Origin: an uncultured Steroidobacter sp.
GTDB lineage: Bacteria > Pseudomonadota > Gammaproteobacteria > Steroidobacterales > Steroidobacteraceae
DNA length: 46,748 bases
Reading direction: 5' to 3'
Assembly (NCBI RefSeq): GCF_937958065.1
Contig: NZ_CALFXI010000018.1
Span: 1-46,748, forward strand
In this document: positions 7,635-15,191 of the stretch, piece by piece
Layout of the letters: each line of letters begins with the position of its first letter
How positions within the stretch are numbered: the first letter of the stretch is position 1
Notes under the pieces: generated by a model
Told to the model about the DNA's origin: nothing
The model's database searches: none
The model's input: only the letters and a program-made list of their open reading frames with translations
Position numbers and translations under genes: made by a program

Positions 7635-7679
7635 CTCCTAAGCGGTAGGTCGCAGGTTCAACTCCTGCCGGGGGCACCA
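7635..7679 (+). repeat. attR, 45-bp duplicate of tRNA-Arg 3' end
   Basis: Exact second copy of the tRNA 3' part. The sequence upstream cannot form the rest of a tRNA, so this is a remnant and not a gene. It marks the distal junction of the element with the chromosome. Confidence 0.93.
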
Positions 7680-8462
7680 CTCTTAATGCGCCCCTTCCGC
7701 CCTCGCGTGCGGAGCAAGACGTGCCAGTCGGCAGACTCAACGTAAGCCGGTTGTGCGTTCCAGATGCGTCCACCTTCAATGCGATTCTCCGATGGACGGG
7801 AGATCAGTCTTCAGGAACGACTGCGCACTACTGGACCAAGAACAACGCGTCGAGAATACGCGCGCGGCTTCTGAAGGGTTGAAGCACTGGAAGTTTTCGC
7901 CTCAGGCGGACTCATCAATGAAATCGAGGTTGACTCCATGTGCGCTCCGATATCGTACATCGCAGCTCAAAACCTAAACGCGCACGTATCGCGAGCCAAG
8001 CGAGAAATGTCATCGATGATGACGACGTGTCTTTCCTGTCGATGCTTACGAAGGTAAGTGAGCATCGTCTCCGTGCCAGGTCGCACGGTCAGAACGAATA
8101 AGAATGAACGAAACACTAGACAATCACCTGGGCCGCCGTGAGTTGTCTGCCTGGTCCAGAACATCGTCCTCCCGCTCGCATATGATTTTTCTGGCGGAGA
8201 TCGGCGCGAAGCTGTGGTTCGCTCGCTATCTGCGTTCAGCAGGTATTGCCATTCGGCAGCGCTGTCCTGATCCAGGAGACACCAACCCGAATGATTGGGC
8301 TGGGCCATGCTTGCGCTCGGGATTCGACCGGCTTTATTGCACCGGAACCAGTGCTTCGAGCCCCGCATTGCACGCGAGTGCGGAACATCCGTTTCAGCGC
8401 AGTCCGACTTCGGGTGAGCTGCTGCAGCGGCCCACCTCAACTATTACATGAGGAGTTCTGCC
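7680..8462. other. Region downstream of attR, mostly noncoding or decayed
   Basis: About 780 bp without an intact gene. It contains the relic of a serine recombinase (7970-8097, minus strand). Other open frames here have no protein-like composition or motif. The decayed recombinase suggests that the tRNA-Arg site has received mobile DNA more than once. Confidence 0.5.
7970..8097 (-). pseudogene. Serine recombinase (resolvase) fragment
   Basis: Within a 157-aa minus-strand frame, only the last part looks like a protein: RPGTETMLTYLRKHR, then QERHVVIIDDISRLARD. This matches the conserved R-P-x-M-x-x-L-L...VVIxDDISRLARD block of the resolvase catalytic domain that follows the active-site serine. 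The serine-bearing N terminus, the rest of the catalytic domain and the DNA-binding part are absent, and the frame ends at once after LARDT. It is a small remnant; the exact ends are approximate. Confidence 0.55.
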
Positions 8463-9176
8463 ATGGCACTCAGAGATTTGTGGCGAGGCGGCGAGCGTCG
8501 CGGCGAGGATCGTGAGCGGCAATGGAGGCGCTCGATGAGCGATGACTGGCGTAGGGGTGAAGATTGGCGTGACGAGGGCCGGTACGGTCGCGAGCGGGGC
8601 GGGGTGTTTGGCGCTTCCGAGCGAGAGTACAGCGGTGGAGGTCAGCGCTACGGTGAGCGCAACTGGAGCCCCGAGAGCGACTATTCCTCAGGCCGTTCGT
8701 ATGGTCGAGGGGGTTATGAAGGCTACGGCGAGCACGAACGCGATGAGGGGCGAGGGTTTGGTTCCAGCGGTTACGGTAGGGAATTCGAGCGTGGCGAGTC
8801 TGGCCGCGGGTATGGCGGTGGCATGTACGGCGGTGCCTCGGGCAGCGGTTATGGTTACGGCACCGGTCAATACCGCGGCCGCGGACCGCGCGGCTATCAG
8901 CGTTCTGATGACCGCATCCGTGAGGACGTATGCGAGCGTCTGACGGACGATCCGGAAATCGATGCCTCAAATATGGAAGTCGTAGTCAAGAACGGCGAAG
9001 TCACGCTGTCGGGCACGGTGAACTCGCGTGAGGATAAGCGTCGGGCGGAAGAATGTGTGGAAGACATCAGCGGCGTGAAGGACGTGCATAACGCGCTGCG
9101 GGTATCGAGGGAGCAGGGTGGTAGCGAGCAGATTTCTACGCAACAACAACCGACCCAACAGGTGTCGCGTCACTAG
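8463..9176 (+). CDS. BON-domain protein with long Gly/Arg/Tyr-rich N-terminal region
   Basis: A 237-residue protein. Residues 1-150 are low-complexity and very rich in Gly, Arg, Ser, Tyr, Glu and Asp (repeats such as GYG, GRG, YGGG). Residues about 150-220 form a BON domain: RIREDVCERLTDDPEIDA, VVVKNGEVTLSGTV, DKRRAEECVEDISGVKDVHN. The tail is Gln/Thr-rich. No signal peptide is evident. BON domains usually bind membranes or lipids and appear in envelope-stress proteins; the disordered basic region could bind nucleic acid or condense. The ATG at 8463 follows GAGGAG and is chosen over an ATG at 8448 that overlaps this site. Confidence 0.82.
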   Translation: MALRDLWRGGERRGEDRERQWRRSMSDDWRRGEDWRDEGRYGRERGGVFGASEREYSGGGQRYGERNWSPESDYSSGRSYGRGGYEGYGEHERDEGRGFGSSGYGREFERGESGRGYGGGMYGGASGSGYGYGTGQYRGRGPRGYQRSDDRIREDVCERLTDDPEIDASNMEVVVKNGEVTLSGTVNSREDKRRAEECVEDISGVKDVHNALRVSREQGGSEQISTQQQPTQQVSRH

Positions 9177-9189
9177 GGACAATGCCATA

Positions 9190-9214
9190 GGGGAGCGCGT
9201 GAAACGCGCTCCCC
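9190..9214. terminator. Hairpin between convergent BON and LysE genes
   Basis: A perfect 11-bp stem GGGGAGCGCGT/ACGCGCTCCCC with a 3-nt loop (GAA) lies between two convergent genes. There is no clear T tract, but its position and strength suit a bidirectional terminator. Confidence 0.65.
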
Positions 9215-9233
9215 GCTTTCACGGTCACTCAGG

Positions 9234-9836
9234 TCACTCCCAGAAGAGCACGAGCCCTGCAGAAAGTACCGTTACAACCGCCATTCCGCGATTGAAGCGG
9301 CGAGCGCGTGACGGATCTTTCAGCAGGGCCTTCATCGCAGCGCCGAAACCGGCCCAAACCGCAAGAGAGGGCACGGAGACAATGAGGAACGTGAATGTGA
9401 CGAAGATGAGCCGAGTTAGATAGTCCTGGGCGGGGGCAACATAGATCGAGACGGCTGAGATCGTCATCATCCACGCCTTCGGGTTGACGAATTGGAATGT
9501 AGCGCCGTGCCAGATACGCAGGGGCGGCTGTTGCACGCCTTGGCCTACGCCGCCAGCGTTCCAGAGACGCCATGCGAGAAAGAACAGGTAGAGGGTGCCG
9601 ATCAGGCGCAGCGTCAGCTCGACGCCTGGCGCGCTGACCACAAGCGCGCCGACGCCAGCGCCGCTCACCATGAATAGGACACCAAGGCCGAGCAAGGTGC
9701 CGCAGAGCGTCGGCACGGTGCGCCGGAACCCATGCGCGAGTCCCGAAGTGGTGAGTAGAAGATTGTTCGGCCCTGGAGTGATGGACATCGCGAAAGAGAA
9801 GAGCACCAGGGACGCAAAGGCGGAGGGCTCGAGCAT
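9234..9836 (-). CDS. LysE/RhtB-family amino-acid or metabolite exporter
   Basis: A 200-residue inner-membrane protein with about six membrane segments. The family signature near the N terminus is clear (FAMSITPGPNNLLLTTSGLA, then HGFRRTVPTLCG), followed by GTLYLFFLAWRLW and FQFVNPKAWMM, the conserved NPKaw motif of the LysE/Rht superfamily. It starts 39 bp after the thioesterase gene, on the same strand, so the two are probably one operon from the promoter near 10300-10384. LysE proteins export amino acids or related solutes by proton antiport; the substrate is unknown. The nearby MocR-type regulator and ATACAAT operator suggest amino-acid-linked control. Confidence 0.9.
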   Translation of the reverse strand: MLEPSAFASLVLFSFAMSITPGPNNLLLTTSGLAHGFRRTVPTLCGTLLGLGVLFMVSGAGVGALVVSAPGVELTLRLIGTLYLFFLAWRLWNAGGVGQGVQQPPLRIWHGATFQFVNPKAWMMTISAVSIYVAPAQDYLTRLIFVTFTFLIVSVPSLAVWAGFGAAMKALLKDPSRARRFNRGMAVVTVLSAGLVLFWE

Positions 9837-9875
9837 CGGACTCTCTGTAAGGTGGTTACGGCGGGAACACAGACA

Positions 9876-10298
9876 TCAGGTGCCGCTTGCGATCCTGATC
9901 AATGTTTGTTGTCCAGCGGCACACAGGCGCGGCTCATCGGAGTGATCGAAAACTTTCAGGGCGCAGACGGTGAGCGTCCTTCCGCTTCTCAGGACCTCGC
10001 CGGACGCAGTCAGAAAGGAGCCCCGCGCAGGCGCGAGCAAGTTGAGCTTGAATTCCACGGTCAGCACGTCCGCGCCCGGATCGAACAAGCTGAAGGCCGC
10101 GTAACCGCCTGCGACGTCGGCGATCGTTGCAATGACGCCGCCGTGGAAGAACCCATTCTGTTGCGTAAGCCGGGCGTCGAAGGGCAAACGCAGAACGGCG
10201 CGCCCCGGTCCGACCTCGTCCAGCACGGCTCCGATCGCAGACATGAACGCCTGACGATCGAAGCTCTCCCGCACTCGCGCCTCCATCCCCGCATCCAT
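9876..10298 (-). CDS. PaaI-family hotdog thioesterase
   Basis: A 140-residue single hotdog-fold protein: TQQNGFFHGGVIATIADVAG is the conserved N-G-x-x-HGG...D loop and helix, with VLTVEFKLNLLAPARG and GEVLRSGRTLTVC strands. Such enzymes hydrolyse acyl-CoA thioesters. The frame extends upstream to 10805, but that part has no thioesterase character and crosses the promoter. The ATG at 10298 has GGAGG nine bases upstream and gives a standard family length. It is followed by the LysE gene and is divergent from the GST gene, with a palindromic operator between them. Confidence 0.88.
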   Translation of the reverse strand: MDAGMEARVRESFDRQAFMSAIGAVLDEVGPGRAVLRLPFDARLTQQNGFFHGGVIATIADVAGGYAAFSLFDPGADVLTVEFKLNLLAPARGSFLTASGEVLRSGRTLTVCALKVFDHSDEPRLCAAGQQTLIRIASGT

Positions 10299-10356
10299 CG
10301 ACTTGAGCCTCCAGGGCCGCTCCAGCAATGCGACAGTGGACAGCAGTGTATAGGAA

Positions 10357-10383
10357 TGAACAATAGATACAATCTGATTGTAT
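10357..10383. promoter_or_regulatory. ATACAAT palindromic operator between thioesterase and GST genes
   Basis: A perfect 17-bp palindrome, ATACAAT-CTG-ATTGTAT, lies at 10367-10383. The longer 18-mer TGAACAATAGATACAATC (10357-10374) recurs exactly at 14107-14124, upstream of the MFS gene, in the same orientation relative to the leftward gene. Related half-sites precede the MocR gene. I infer a binding site for the MocR regulator. Confidence 0.6.
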
Positions 10384-10494
10384 AGAGTGTTCAATTGTGC
10401 CACGCTACAGAGGAGGTGGCATGGCGCCGAGGTACCGCACTCGCCACGGGGCCGCCTTGATGCTTTCGGCCCGGTCTTCTTTGGAGGTGATGCC

Positions 10495-11148
10495 GTGACA
10501 CTCATCGGAATGCTGAGCTCACCGTATTTGCGGCGCGTGGCGATCAGCTTGTCGGAGCTAGGCGTCGACTTCGAGCACGCGCGAGTGTCGGTCTTCGCGG
10601 ATTTCGACGTGTTCAGATCGATGAATCCCGTCGTCAGAGCGCCCACACTGATCCTGGATGACGGGACATTGCTGATGGACTCGAACGTGATCATCGAACA
10701 TTTCGAGCGAGCGGCGGTTCCCGGCAGAAGTCTCTGGCCGCGGGACGAACCGAGTCGCATCAGGTGCGCGCAGGCCTTGGGTCTCGCCTTGAGCGCCTGC
10801 GACAAAGCGGTTCAGCTCGTCTATGAAAGGGAGCTCCGTCCGGTTGAAAAGCAATACGGCGATTGGGCGCAGCGTGTGACGCGCCAGGTGACCGCCGCTT
10901 GTCAGCTGCTCGAAGAAAAGTTCAATCGGGTGGATCTGTGGCTGGCGTCCGATCGGCTGACGCAAGCCGGGCTCACTCTGGCGGTCGTCTTCACCTTCAT
11001 TCGGCATCGGGTCGCGGATACGTTGGCTGACGCTCGATTACCCAACCTTCACGCGTTTTGCGATGAGGCGGAAGCGCTCGCCGTCTTCCGCCGCTGGCCG
11101 CACCCGAATCCCCATGCACCGCTTGCAGCGGCGCCTCTCTCGCCATGA
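10495..11148 (+). CDS. Glutathione S-transferase family protein
   Basis: A 217-residue GST-like protein. The N-terminal thioredoxin-fold domain starts VTLIGMLSSPYLRRVAISL (SPY replaces a catalytic Cys/Ser pair region) and contains MNPVVRAPTLILDDG with the cis-Pro and then LLMDSNVIIEHFE, the E/D-S glutathione-binding motif. The C-terminal helical domain ends with PNLHAFCDEAEAL. The open frame begins at 10378, but GTG at 10495 follows a full GGAGGTGA site with a four-base gap and gives the family length. It is divergent from the thioesterase-LysE pair. Its stop overlaps the start of a truncated dehydrogenase-like frame. Confidence 0.88.
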   Translation: MTLIGMLSSPYLRRVAISLSELGVDFEHARVSVFADFDVFRSMNPVVRAPTLILDDGTLLMDSNVIIEHFERAAVPGRSLWPRDEPSRIRCAQALGLALSACDKAVQLVYERELRPVEKQYGDWAQRVTRQVTAACQLLEEKFNRVDLWLASDRLTQAGLTLAVVFTFIRHRVADTLADARLPNLHAFCDEAEALAVFRRWPHPNPHAPLAAAPLSP

Positions 11149-11280
11149 TCCCCGTCGGTTTCATCGGGCGCGGTCTCATGGGAGAGCCCGTCGGAGGTCG
11201 GCCCCCACAAGCGACGGCCAATGACCTGCTCAAGAACATCAATGGCTGCGATTTCGTGCTTTGGGGCGAGCGCATCCGCC
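11145..11280 (+). pseudogene. Possible 3-hydroxyisobutyrate dehydrogenase-like relic
   Basis: The frame starting with ATG at 11145, coupled to the GST stop by ATGA, reads MIPVGFIGRGLMGEPV. This is very like the NAD(P)-binding GFIGLGLMG motif of beta-hydroxyacid dehydrogenases. After it the homology is lost except for a loose ANDLL...VLWGER match to an internal helix, as if most of the gene were deleted. The frame then runs into the MocR promoter and gene. It is probably the remnant of a second gene in the GST operon. Confidence 0.35.
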
Positions 11281-11288
11281 GCGATGTA

Positions 11289-11314
11289 GTACAATTTCGC
11301 GAATTGTATTGTAT
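11289..11314. promoter_or_regulatory. TACAAT/ATTGTA operator upstream of MocR gene
   Basis: TACAATT (11290-11296) and AATTGTA (11302-11308) form an inverted repeat, and a second ATTGTAT half-site overlaps it (11308-11314). The half-site matches the palindrome at 10367-10383. It lies within 40 bp of the likely MocR start, which suggests autoregulation. Confidence 0.5.
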
Positions 11315-11326
11315 GGCGAGTGGGCC

Positions 11327-12685
11327 TTGCGCAACGAAACCAGAAAGGAAATCCGGCTTCCGGATACCCCCGGAGCGCTTCACGAGCGCCTTGCCGCTGC
11401 TGTCGAGCGCCTGATCAGCGAGCGACGTTACCAACCGGGCGATCGCCTGCCGACTCATCGAGAACTTGCAGAGCAGGCCGGCGTGGCGATTGGCACGGTG
11501 ACCAAGGCGCTGGAGTTGCTCAGCAGCCGCGGCATTCTGCGCGGAGAAGTCGGTCGTGGCACCTTTGTGAGCGACGTCCGCATCCCGCCCGTTGGATCCG
11601 GCATCGTCGACCTGGCGATCAATGGACCGCCGCAAGTGATCTCGGAAGAAATGTTCAGAGCGGCCGCCGACCGCGCGATGCGAAATTCGCTTGCGCTTCC
11701 GCATGGTGGCTATGCCGACCAGCGAGGGACGACGCAGCAGCGCCGTGTGCTCGCGGGCTGGTTACGTGCCACACGGCTGAATCTGGACGAGGATCATTTG
11801 ATTCTTACCGTCGGCGTGCAACATGGTGTCTACCTTGCGTTCCAGGATCTTCGGGCGGTGTCGCGTGTCATCGCGACGGAGAGTTCGACCTACCCGGGTG
11901 CACTCGCCGCCGCCAGGGCCCTCGATATGCAGATGGTGCCCGTTCGTCATGACAGCGAGGGGATGATCGCAAGCGATCTGGCGCGTGTGCTGAAGGAGAG
12001 CACCGCTAAGATCGTCTACATGACGCCCGTCTGCCAGAATCCTTTGGGATTCGAGATCGGAAAGGAACGGCGCCGAGAACTCCTGGCTGTCATCGAGAAG
12101 CACGATGCGTGGATCGTCGAGGACGATATCTACGCGGTCTACTCCACGAAGGGCGGGGCGACGTTCAAGGAGATGGCGCCCTCCAGAACGTACTACCTCA
12201 ACAGCATCTCGAAGTGTCTCACCCCGCTGATCCGAATGGGGATCATGGCGCCGCCGCTGGATCGCCGGTCCGAAGTCACGAGGGCGCTGCGGGCGCAGGT
12301 TTGGGGATCGGCACCCTATGGAGTCGAGATGGCCTGTGCTCTTATCGATCTTGGCGCAGACGCGGCCGCGGCCAAGATTCTGCGGGCCGAAGCGAAAGCC
12401 CGCGTTCAACTCGCCAAGCGTGCCTTGCGTCTGGACACCGTCCCGATGCCCGAGGGCGCACCGCATCTTTGGCTTCCAATGAAGTCCGTTCGAGCGGAAA
12501 AGCTTGCAAGAATGGCAAGCGAGCGCGGCGTTCGGTTGACACCGCCGGACGCATCATTCGTTGGAGGCGAGTGGGGCGGCGGGGTGAGACTGTCCATCAT
12601 GGCGACCACGAACCGTGATGATCTCGATCGGGCACTCAGAGCCATTGCAGCCTTGCTGGAAGAGCCTGAGGAAATGATCGTGTGA
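11327..12685 (+). CDS. MocR/GntR-family PLP-binding transcriptional regulator
   Basis: A protein of about 452 residues. The N-terminal winged helix of GntR type reads PGALHERLAAAVERLISERR, LPTHRELAEQAGVAIGTVTK, ALELLSSRGILRGEVGRGTF. It is joined to a fold-type I aminotransferase domain with MTPVCQNPLGFEI, IVEDDIYAVYS and SISKCLTPLIRMG, where the Lys is the likely PLP anchor. Such regulators sense PLP or amino compounds. The frame opens at 11261, but its first codons cover the operator; TTG at 11327 leaves a short leader before the HTH and is my choice, with weak ribosome-site support. Neighbouring exporter genes share its probable operator. Confidence 0.88.
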   Translation: MRNETRKEIRLPDTPGALHERLAAAVERLISERRYQPGDRLPTHRELAEQAGVAIGTVTKALELLSSRGILRGEVGRGTFVSDVRIPPVGSGIVDLAINGPPQVISEEMFRAAADRAMRNSLALPHGGYADQRGTTQQRRVLAGWLRATRLNLDEDHLILTVGVQHGVYLAFQDLRAVSRVIATESSTYPGALAAARALDMQMVPVRHDSEGMIASDLARVLKESTAKIVYMTPVCQNPLGFEIGKERRRELLAVIEKHDAWIVEDDIYAVYSTKGGATFKEMAPSRTYYLNSISKCLTPLIRMGIMAPPLDRRSEVTRALRAQVWGSAPYGVEMACALIDLGADAAAAKILRAEAKARVQLAKRALRLDTVPMPEGAPHLWLPMKSVRAEKLARMASERGVRLTPPDASFVGGEWGGGVRLSIMATTNRDDLDRALRAIAALLEEPEEMIV

Positions 12686-12710
12686 GGACTGTCTGCGGCG
12701 ATTGAGTGGC

Positions 12711-14006
12711 CTAGGTGCGGTCAGAAGTCGAGCGTAGCTCGTGAGTCCGCTTGATCGGTAGCGCATGTGAATCGGATGCGTACGGCGCGCCATCCGTTTG
12801 TCGGCTGTTTGCATTCGAAGGCTTCAGTAGAAACGCGGCCGTGATCGCGACGACACCGCCGCCGCCCAGCATTGCAAACGCCCATCCCCACTGGGACGGA
12901 GGATGTCCCGGTGCGTTTGTGAGGTCGAGCACCCAGCCAAACGCTGCCGGCGATATCGCTCCTGCGCCAAAGCCGAGGATCGAGCGCAACGCGAGCATGC
13001 GGCCAAGTTGCCCGGGGGCAACTGCGTCGGCCATTGCAGATGAAAGCACCCCCGAATCGCCGAGCGCCGCGAAGCCATAGAGAAACACGATTGCGGCCAC
13101 GGCAACGGGCGGCAGAGGAGCCGTCCACCCAACCACGAGTGAGAGTATGGCCCCTGCCGCAGCCATGCCGAGCAGAACGGCGCGCTGCCCCCATCGGTCG
13201 CTTGCCCAACCACCGAACAGCGTGGCTAGCGCACCCGAGATATGCAGTGCGCCGGCGATGACGACGCCAATCATCAACGGCGAAAGATCGACCCGGTCGG
13301 CAAACGCGAAGGCAAGAAAGGCCGGAGTCCACGCCCACATGCCGAGCAACTCCCAGCAATGGGCGGTGTAGCCGATCGTGAGCAGCGTCGACTTTCGCGA
13401 AAGCACCGCTTTTGCATCCGGAACCGGCGGCATTGAATGCGGGAGTTTCGAGTCTGATGTTGTCGCTGTCGCGAATGTGCCCGCGATGGCGGAAAACACG
13501 GGGATCACCGAGAGCGCGAGCCATAGCGGCGCATAACCCCATGCCGGAGCCAGGCCTGCACAGCATGCGATTGCGAAAAAGTAGCCGAGTGAGGAGCCGG
13601 TGAGCAGCATCCCAACCGCGCGGCCGCGCTCGTTGCTCGGCAATTCCTGCGCTACGAGCATTATTGCGGGGGTGTACGAGCCGCCAAGCGCGAGCGCGAG
13701 CAAGCCGAAAAGGATCAGTCCGCTTTCATAGCTCCTCGCGAACAACGCGCATGCGATGAGCATGGCGGCGGTGAGCCAGTTGGCGGTGGTGAAAATCCTC
13801 CGAGGGCCGATGCGGTCGGCTGCCCAGGAACAAACGAGCAGCGAGCATGCGTAACAGACGTTGAAGGCTGACTGCACGCTGCCCGCTTCCATTCCCGACA
13901 TGTCCCATTCCTGCAGCAAGAAGGGGAGCGTCCCTGCATACACCATGTTGCTGACGCCGGCGCCGAAACGACTGAAAGAAAGCAGCGAGATGAAATGGCG
14001 CGACAT
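12711..14006 (-). CDS. Major facilitator superfamily transporter
   Basis: A 431-residue inner-membrane protein with about twelve membrane segments in two halves. The loop 2-3 motif is present in the form SWAADRIGPRRIF, and its second-half counterpart as GGWASDRWGQRAVLL. ALGGSYTPAIMLVAQELPSN and ERGRAVGMLLTGSSLGYFF lie in helices 4-5. Substrate is unknown; the general layout fits MFS members of the YbfB/cyanate or drug exporter kind. It converges on the MocR gene, with only 25 bp between stops. Its upstream region carries an exact 18-bp copy of the sequence at 10357-10374, which suggests shared control with the thioesterase-LysE operon. Confidence 0.9.
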   Translation of the reverse strand: MSRHFISLLSFSRFGAGVSNMVYAGTLPFLLQEWDMSGMEAGSVQSAFNVCYACSLLVCSWAADRIGPRRIFTTANWLTAAMLIACALFARSYESGLILFGLLALALGGSYTPAIMLVAQELPSNERGRAVGMLLTGSSLGYFFAIACCAGLAPAWGYAPLWLALSVIPVFSAIAGTFATATTSDSKLPHSMPPVPDAKAVLSRKSTLLTIGYTAHCWELLGMWAWTPAFLAFAFADRVDLSPLMIGVVIAGALHISGALATLFGGWASDRWGQRAVLLGMAAAGAILSLVVGWTAPLPPVAVAAIVFLYGFAALGDSGVLSSAMADAVAPGQLGRMLALRSILGFGAGAISPAAFGWVLDLTNAPGHPPSQWGWAFAMLGGGGVVAITAAFLLKPSNANSRQTDGAPYASDSHALPIKRTHELRSTSDRT

Positions 14007-14312
14007 TCAACGTACTCGGTGCTGAAGACCGGAAAGGAGACTGGGGCTGATCGAGAGCTTGCCGCGGGCGGTCATGGCTCGCCTTGTGACATTGCTGGAC
14101 TTGTCGTGAACAATAGATACAATCGCGCGACTGGTCTAGGATTAATTTTGACCAGGGGAATGGATCAGCGGCTTGGGATCGGCGAATCCCGGCCCGAGAG
14201 CCTCAAGCGCTGCGGCATTCCTTGGAGCGATTGGGGACGACGGATTCGCGTCCGTTCTCGACGCCGCTGGTGAGCGGGCGGCGGGCGACCGACCATGGTC
14301 GCCGAAATGTAT
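14007..14312. other. Upstream region of the MFS gene
   Basis: About 300 bp between the methyltransferase stop and the MFS start. No gene is supported. It holds the repeated 18-mer at 14107-14124 and otherwise nothing recognisable. Confidence 0.5.
14107..14124. promoter_or_regulatory. Repeated 18-mer, probable MocR operator half-site
   Basis: TGAACAATAGATACAATC, identical to 10357-10374. Only one ATACAAT half is present, because the sequence diverges after ATC. It lies 101 bp upstream of the MFS start on the template side, the same orientation as at the thioesterase gene. Confidence 0.5.
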
Positions 14313-15170
14313 CTAGACCGTTGCGACCAGCAATTCTTCTCCGCCATCGGGCGGGCGAAGTCCGTCGGCCCTGGCTGCGAAGTAGCGCTCTGCCAGAAAC
14401 GCTGCCGATATGTGCCGCACCTCGCGGAAGCCTGCTTTTCGTGCCAGCTCCATGATCTCGGGCGGTGTGAAGAAGCTGACGAACGGGGTGCCACTCGCGC
14501 GTGCTCCTTTTTCTGCGCGCTCGAGGCCAGGGCGAACTGCGGCATCCGCGAGCTCGACCGGCAGCAGAAAAGTCATCGCGAAGATCGATCCGGGGGCAAG
14601 GGCGGCAACTTGTCGCAAGGTCGCTGCGTTTGCGTCCTTGCTGAGATACATGCTGACGCCGGTAGAGGCCACGATGGCGGGCGCGGCAGGGTCGAAGCCG
14701 GCTGAAATCAATCGCTCCCACCAATGGTCTCCCGCTTCGAAATCGACGGGTACGAATCGCAGCCATTCGGGAGCATCGAGATCGACCGCGGCCAGTCGTT
14801 GTCGTTTCCAGGCTTGCGTCGCCGGTTGATCGATTTCGAATACCTTCAGCTTCGATCCGATCTCCGGCCTGCGCTGTGCAAACGTGTCGAGGCCTGCTCC
14901 AAGAATCACATATTGACCGATGCCGCGCTGGACCTGTTCGACGACCAGATCCTCTATGAACCGCGCCCGAGCCACGATCGAGGCTCGAAACGGCTTCGTA
15001 AAATCCGGTTCCATGTCGGGGCGATGACGCCAATCGTCCTCGGGAGCGATCAGGCGCAACCCGATCTCATCCTCGATGATGTGCGGTGGTGGATCGACTT
15101 GCACGTGCAATGCGCGCCACAAGGCGACGCGGACCGCTGTGTTGTCCGGTATCGGCGCGTTGCTGTTCAT
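14313..15170 (-). CDS. LCM/YktD-type SAM-dependent methyltransferase
   Basis: A 285-residue class I methyltransferase of the leucine carboxyl methyltransferase-like group. The order is typical: an N-terminal helix region with DFTKPFRASIVARARFIEDL, then QYVILGAGLDTFAQRRP as the SAM-binding LGaGlDt motif, KVFEIDQPATQAWKR as acidic motif II, and APAIVASTGVSMYLSKD. Family members methylate carboxyl or hydroxyl groups of small molecules; the substrate here is unknown. It starts 21 bp after the VOC gene and is probably the third gene of an RHH-VOC-methyltransferase operon. Confidence 0.88.
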   Translation of the reverse strand: MNSNAPIPDNTAVRVALWRALHVQVDPPPHIIEDEIGLRLIAPEDDWRHRPDMEPDFTKPFRASIVARARFIEDLVVEQVQRGIGQYVILGAGLDTFAQRRPEIGSKLKVFEIDQPATQAWKRQRLAAVDLDAPEWLRFVPVDFEAGDHWWERLISAGFDPAAPAIVASTGVSMYLSKDANAATLRQVAALAPGSIFAMTFLLPVELADAAVRPGLERAEKGARASGTPFVSFFTPPEIMELARKAGFREVRHISAAFLAERYFAARADGLRPPDGGEELLVATV

Positions 15171-15191
15171 CTCACGTTCTCCTGCGATGGG

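Larger units (their letters stand above)
11..7679. mobile_element. Integrated satellite-like genetic element in tRNA-Arg(CCT)
   Basis: An exact 45-bp direct repeat made of the tRNA 3' part bounds this segment (11-55 and 7635-7679). Inside are a tyrosine integrase, an AlpA-like regulator, a prim-pol/VapE replication protein, an XRE regulator and short hypothetical genes. There are no virion, packaging or conjugation genes. Known phage satellites (P4-like, PICI) and related islands share this integrase, AlpA and primase-helicase core, so a satellite or autonomous-replicating island is the best reading. Whether it is still mobile cannot be told from sequence. The integrase lies at the end distal to the tRNA and is transcribed towards it. 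Confidence 0.88.

Noticed and set aside
7432..7779. Minus-strand frame with PPAGVEPATYRLG
   Set aside because: This is the antisense of the attR tRNA remnant, and the frame overlaps the integrase start.
8104..8451. Rightward 115-aa frame before the BON gene
   Set aside because: No motif, no ribosome site, and it is opposite the recombinase relic region.
10997..11704. Minus-strand frame with APKHEIAAIDVLEQVIG, faintly like an M16 peptidase segment
   Set aside because: The match is short and lacks metal-binding motifs. The frame is opposite the GST and MocR genes and overlaps the operator.
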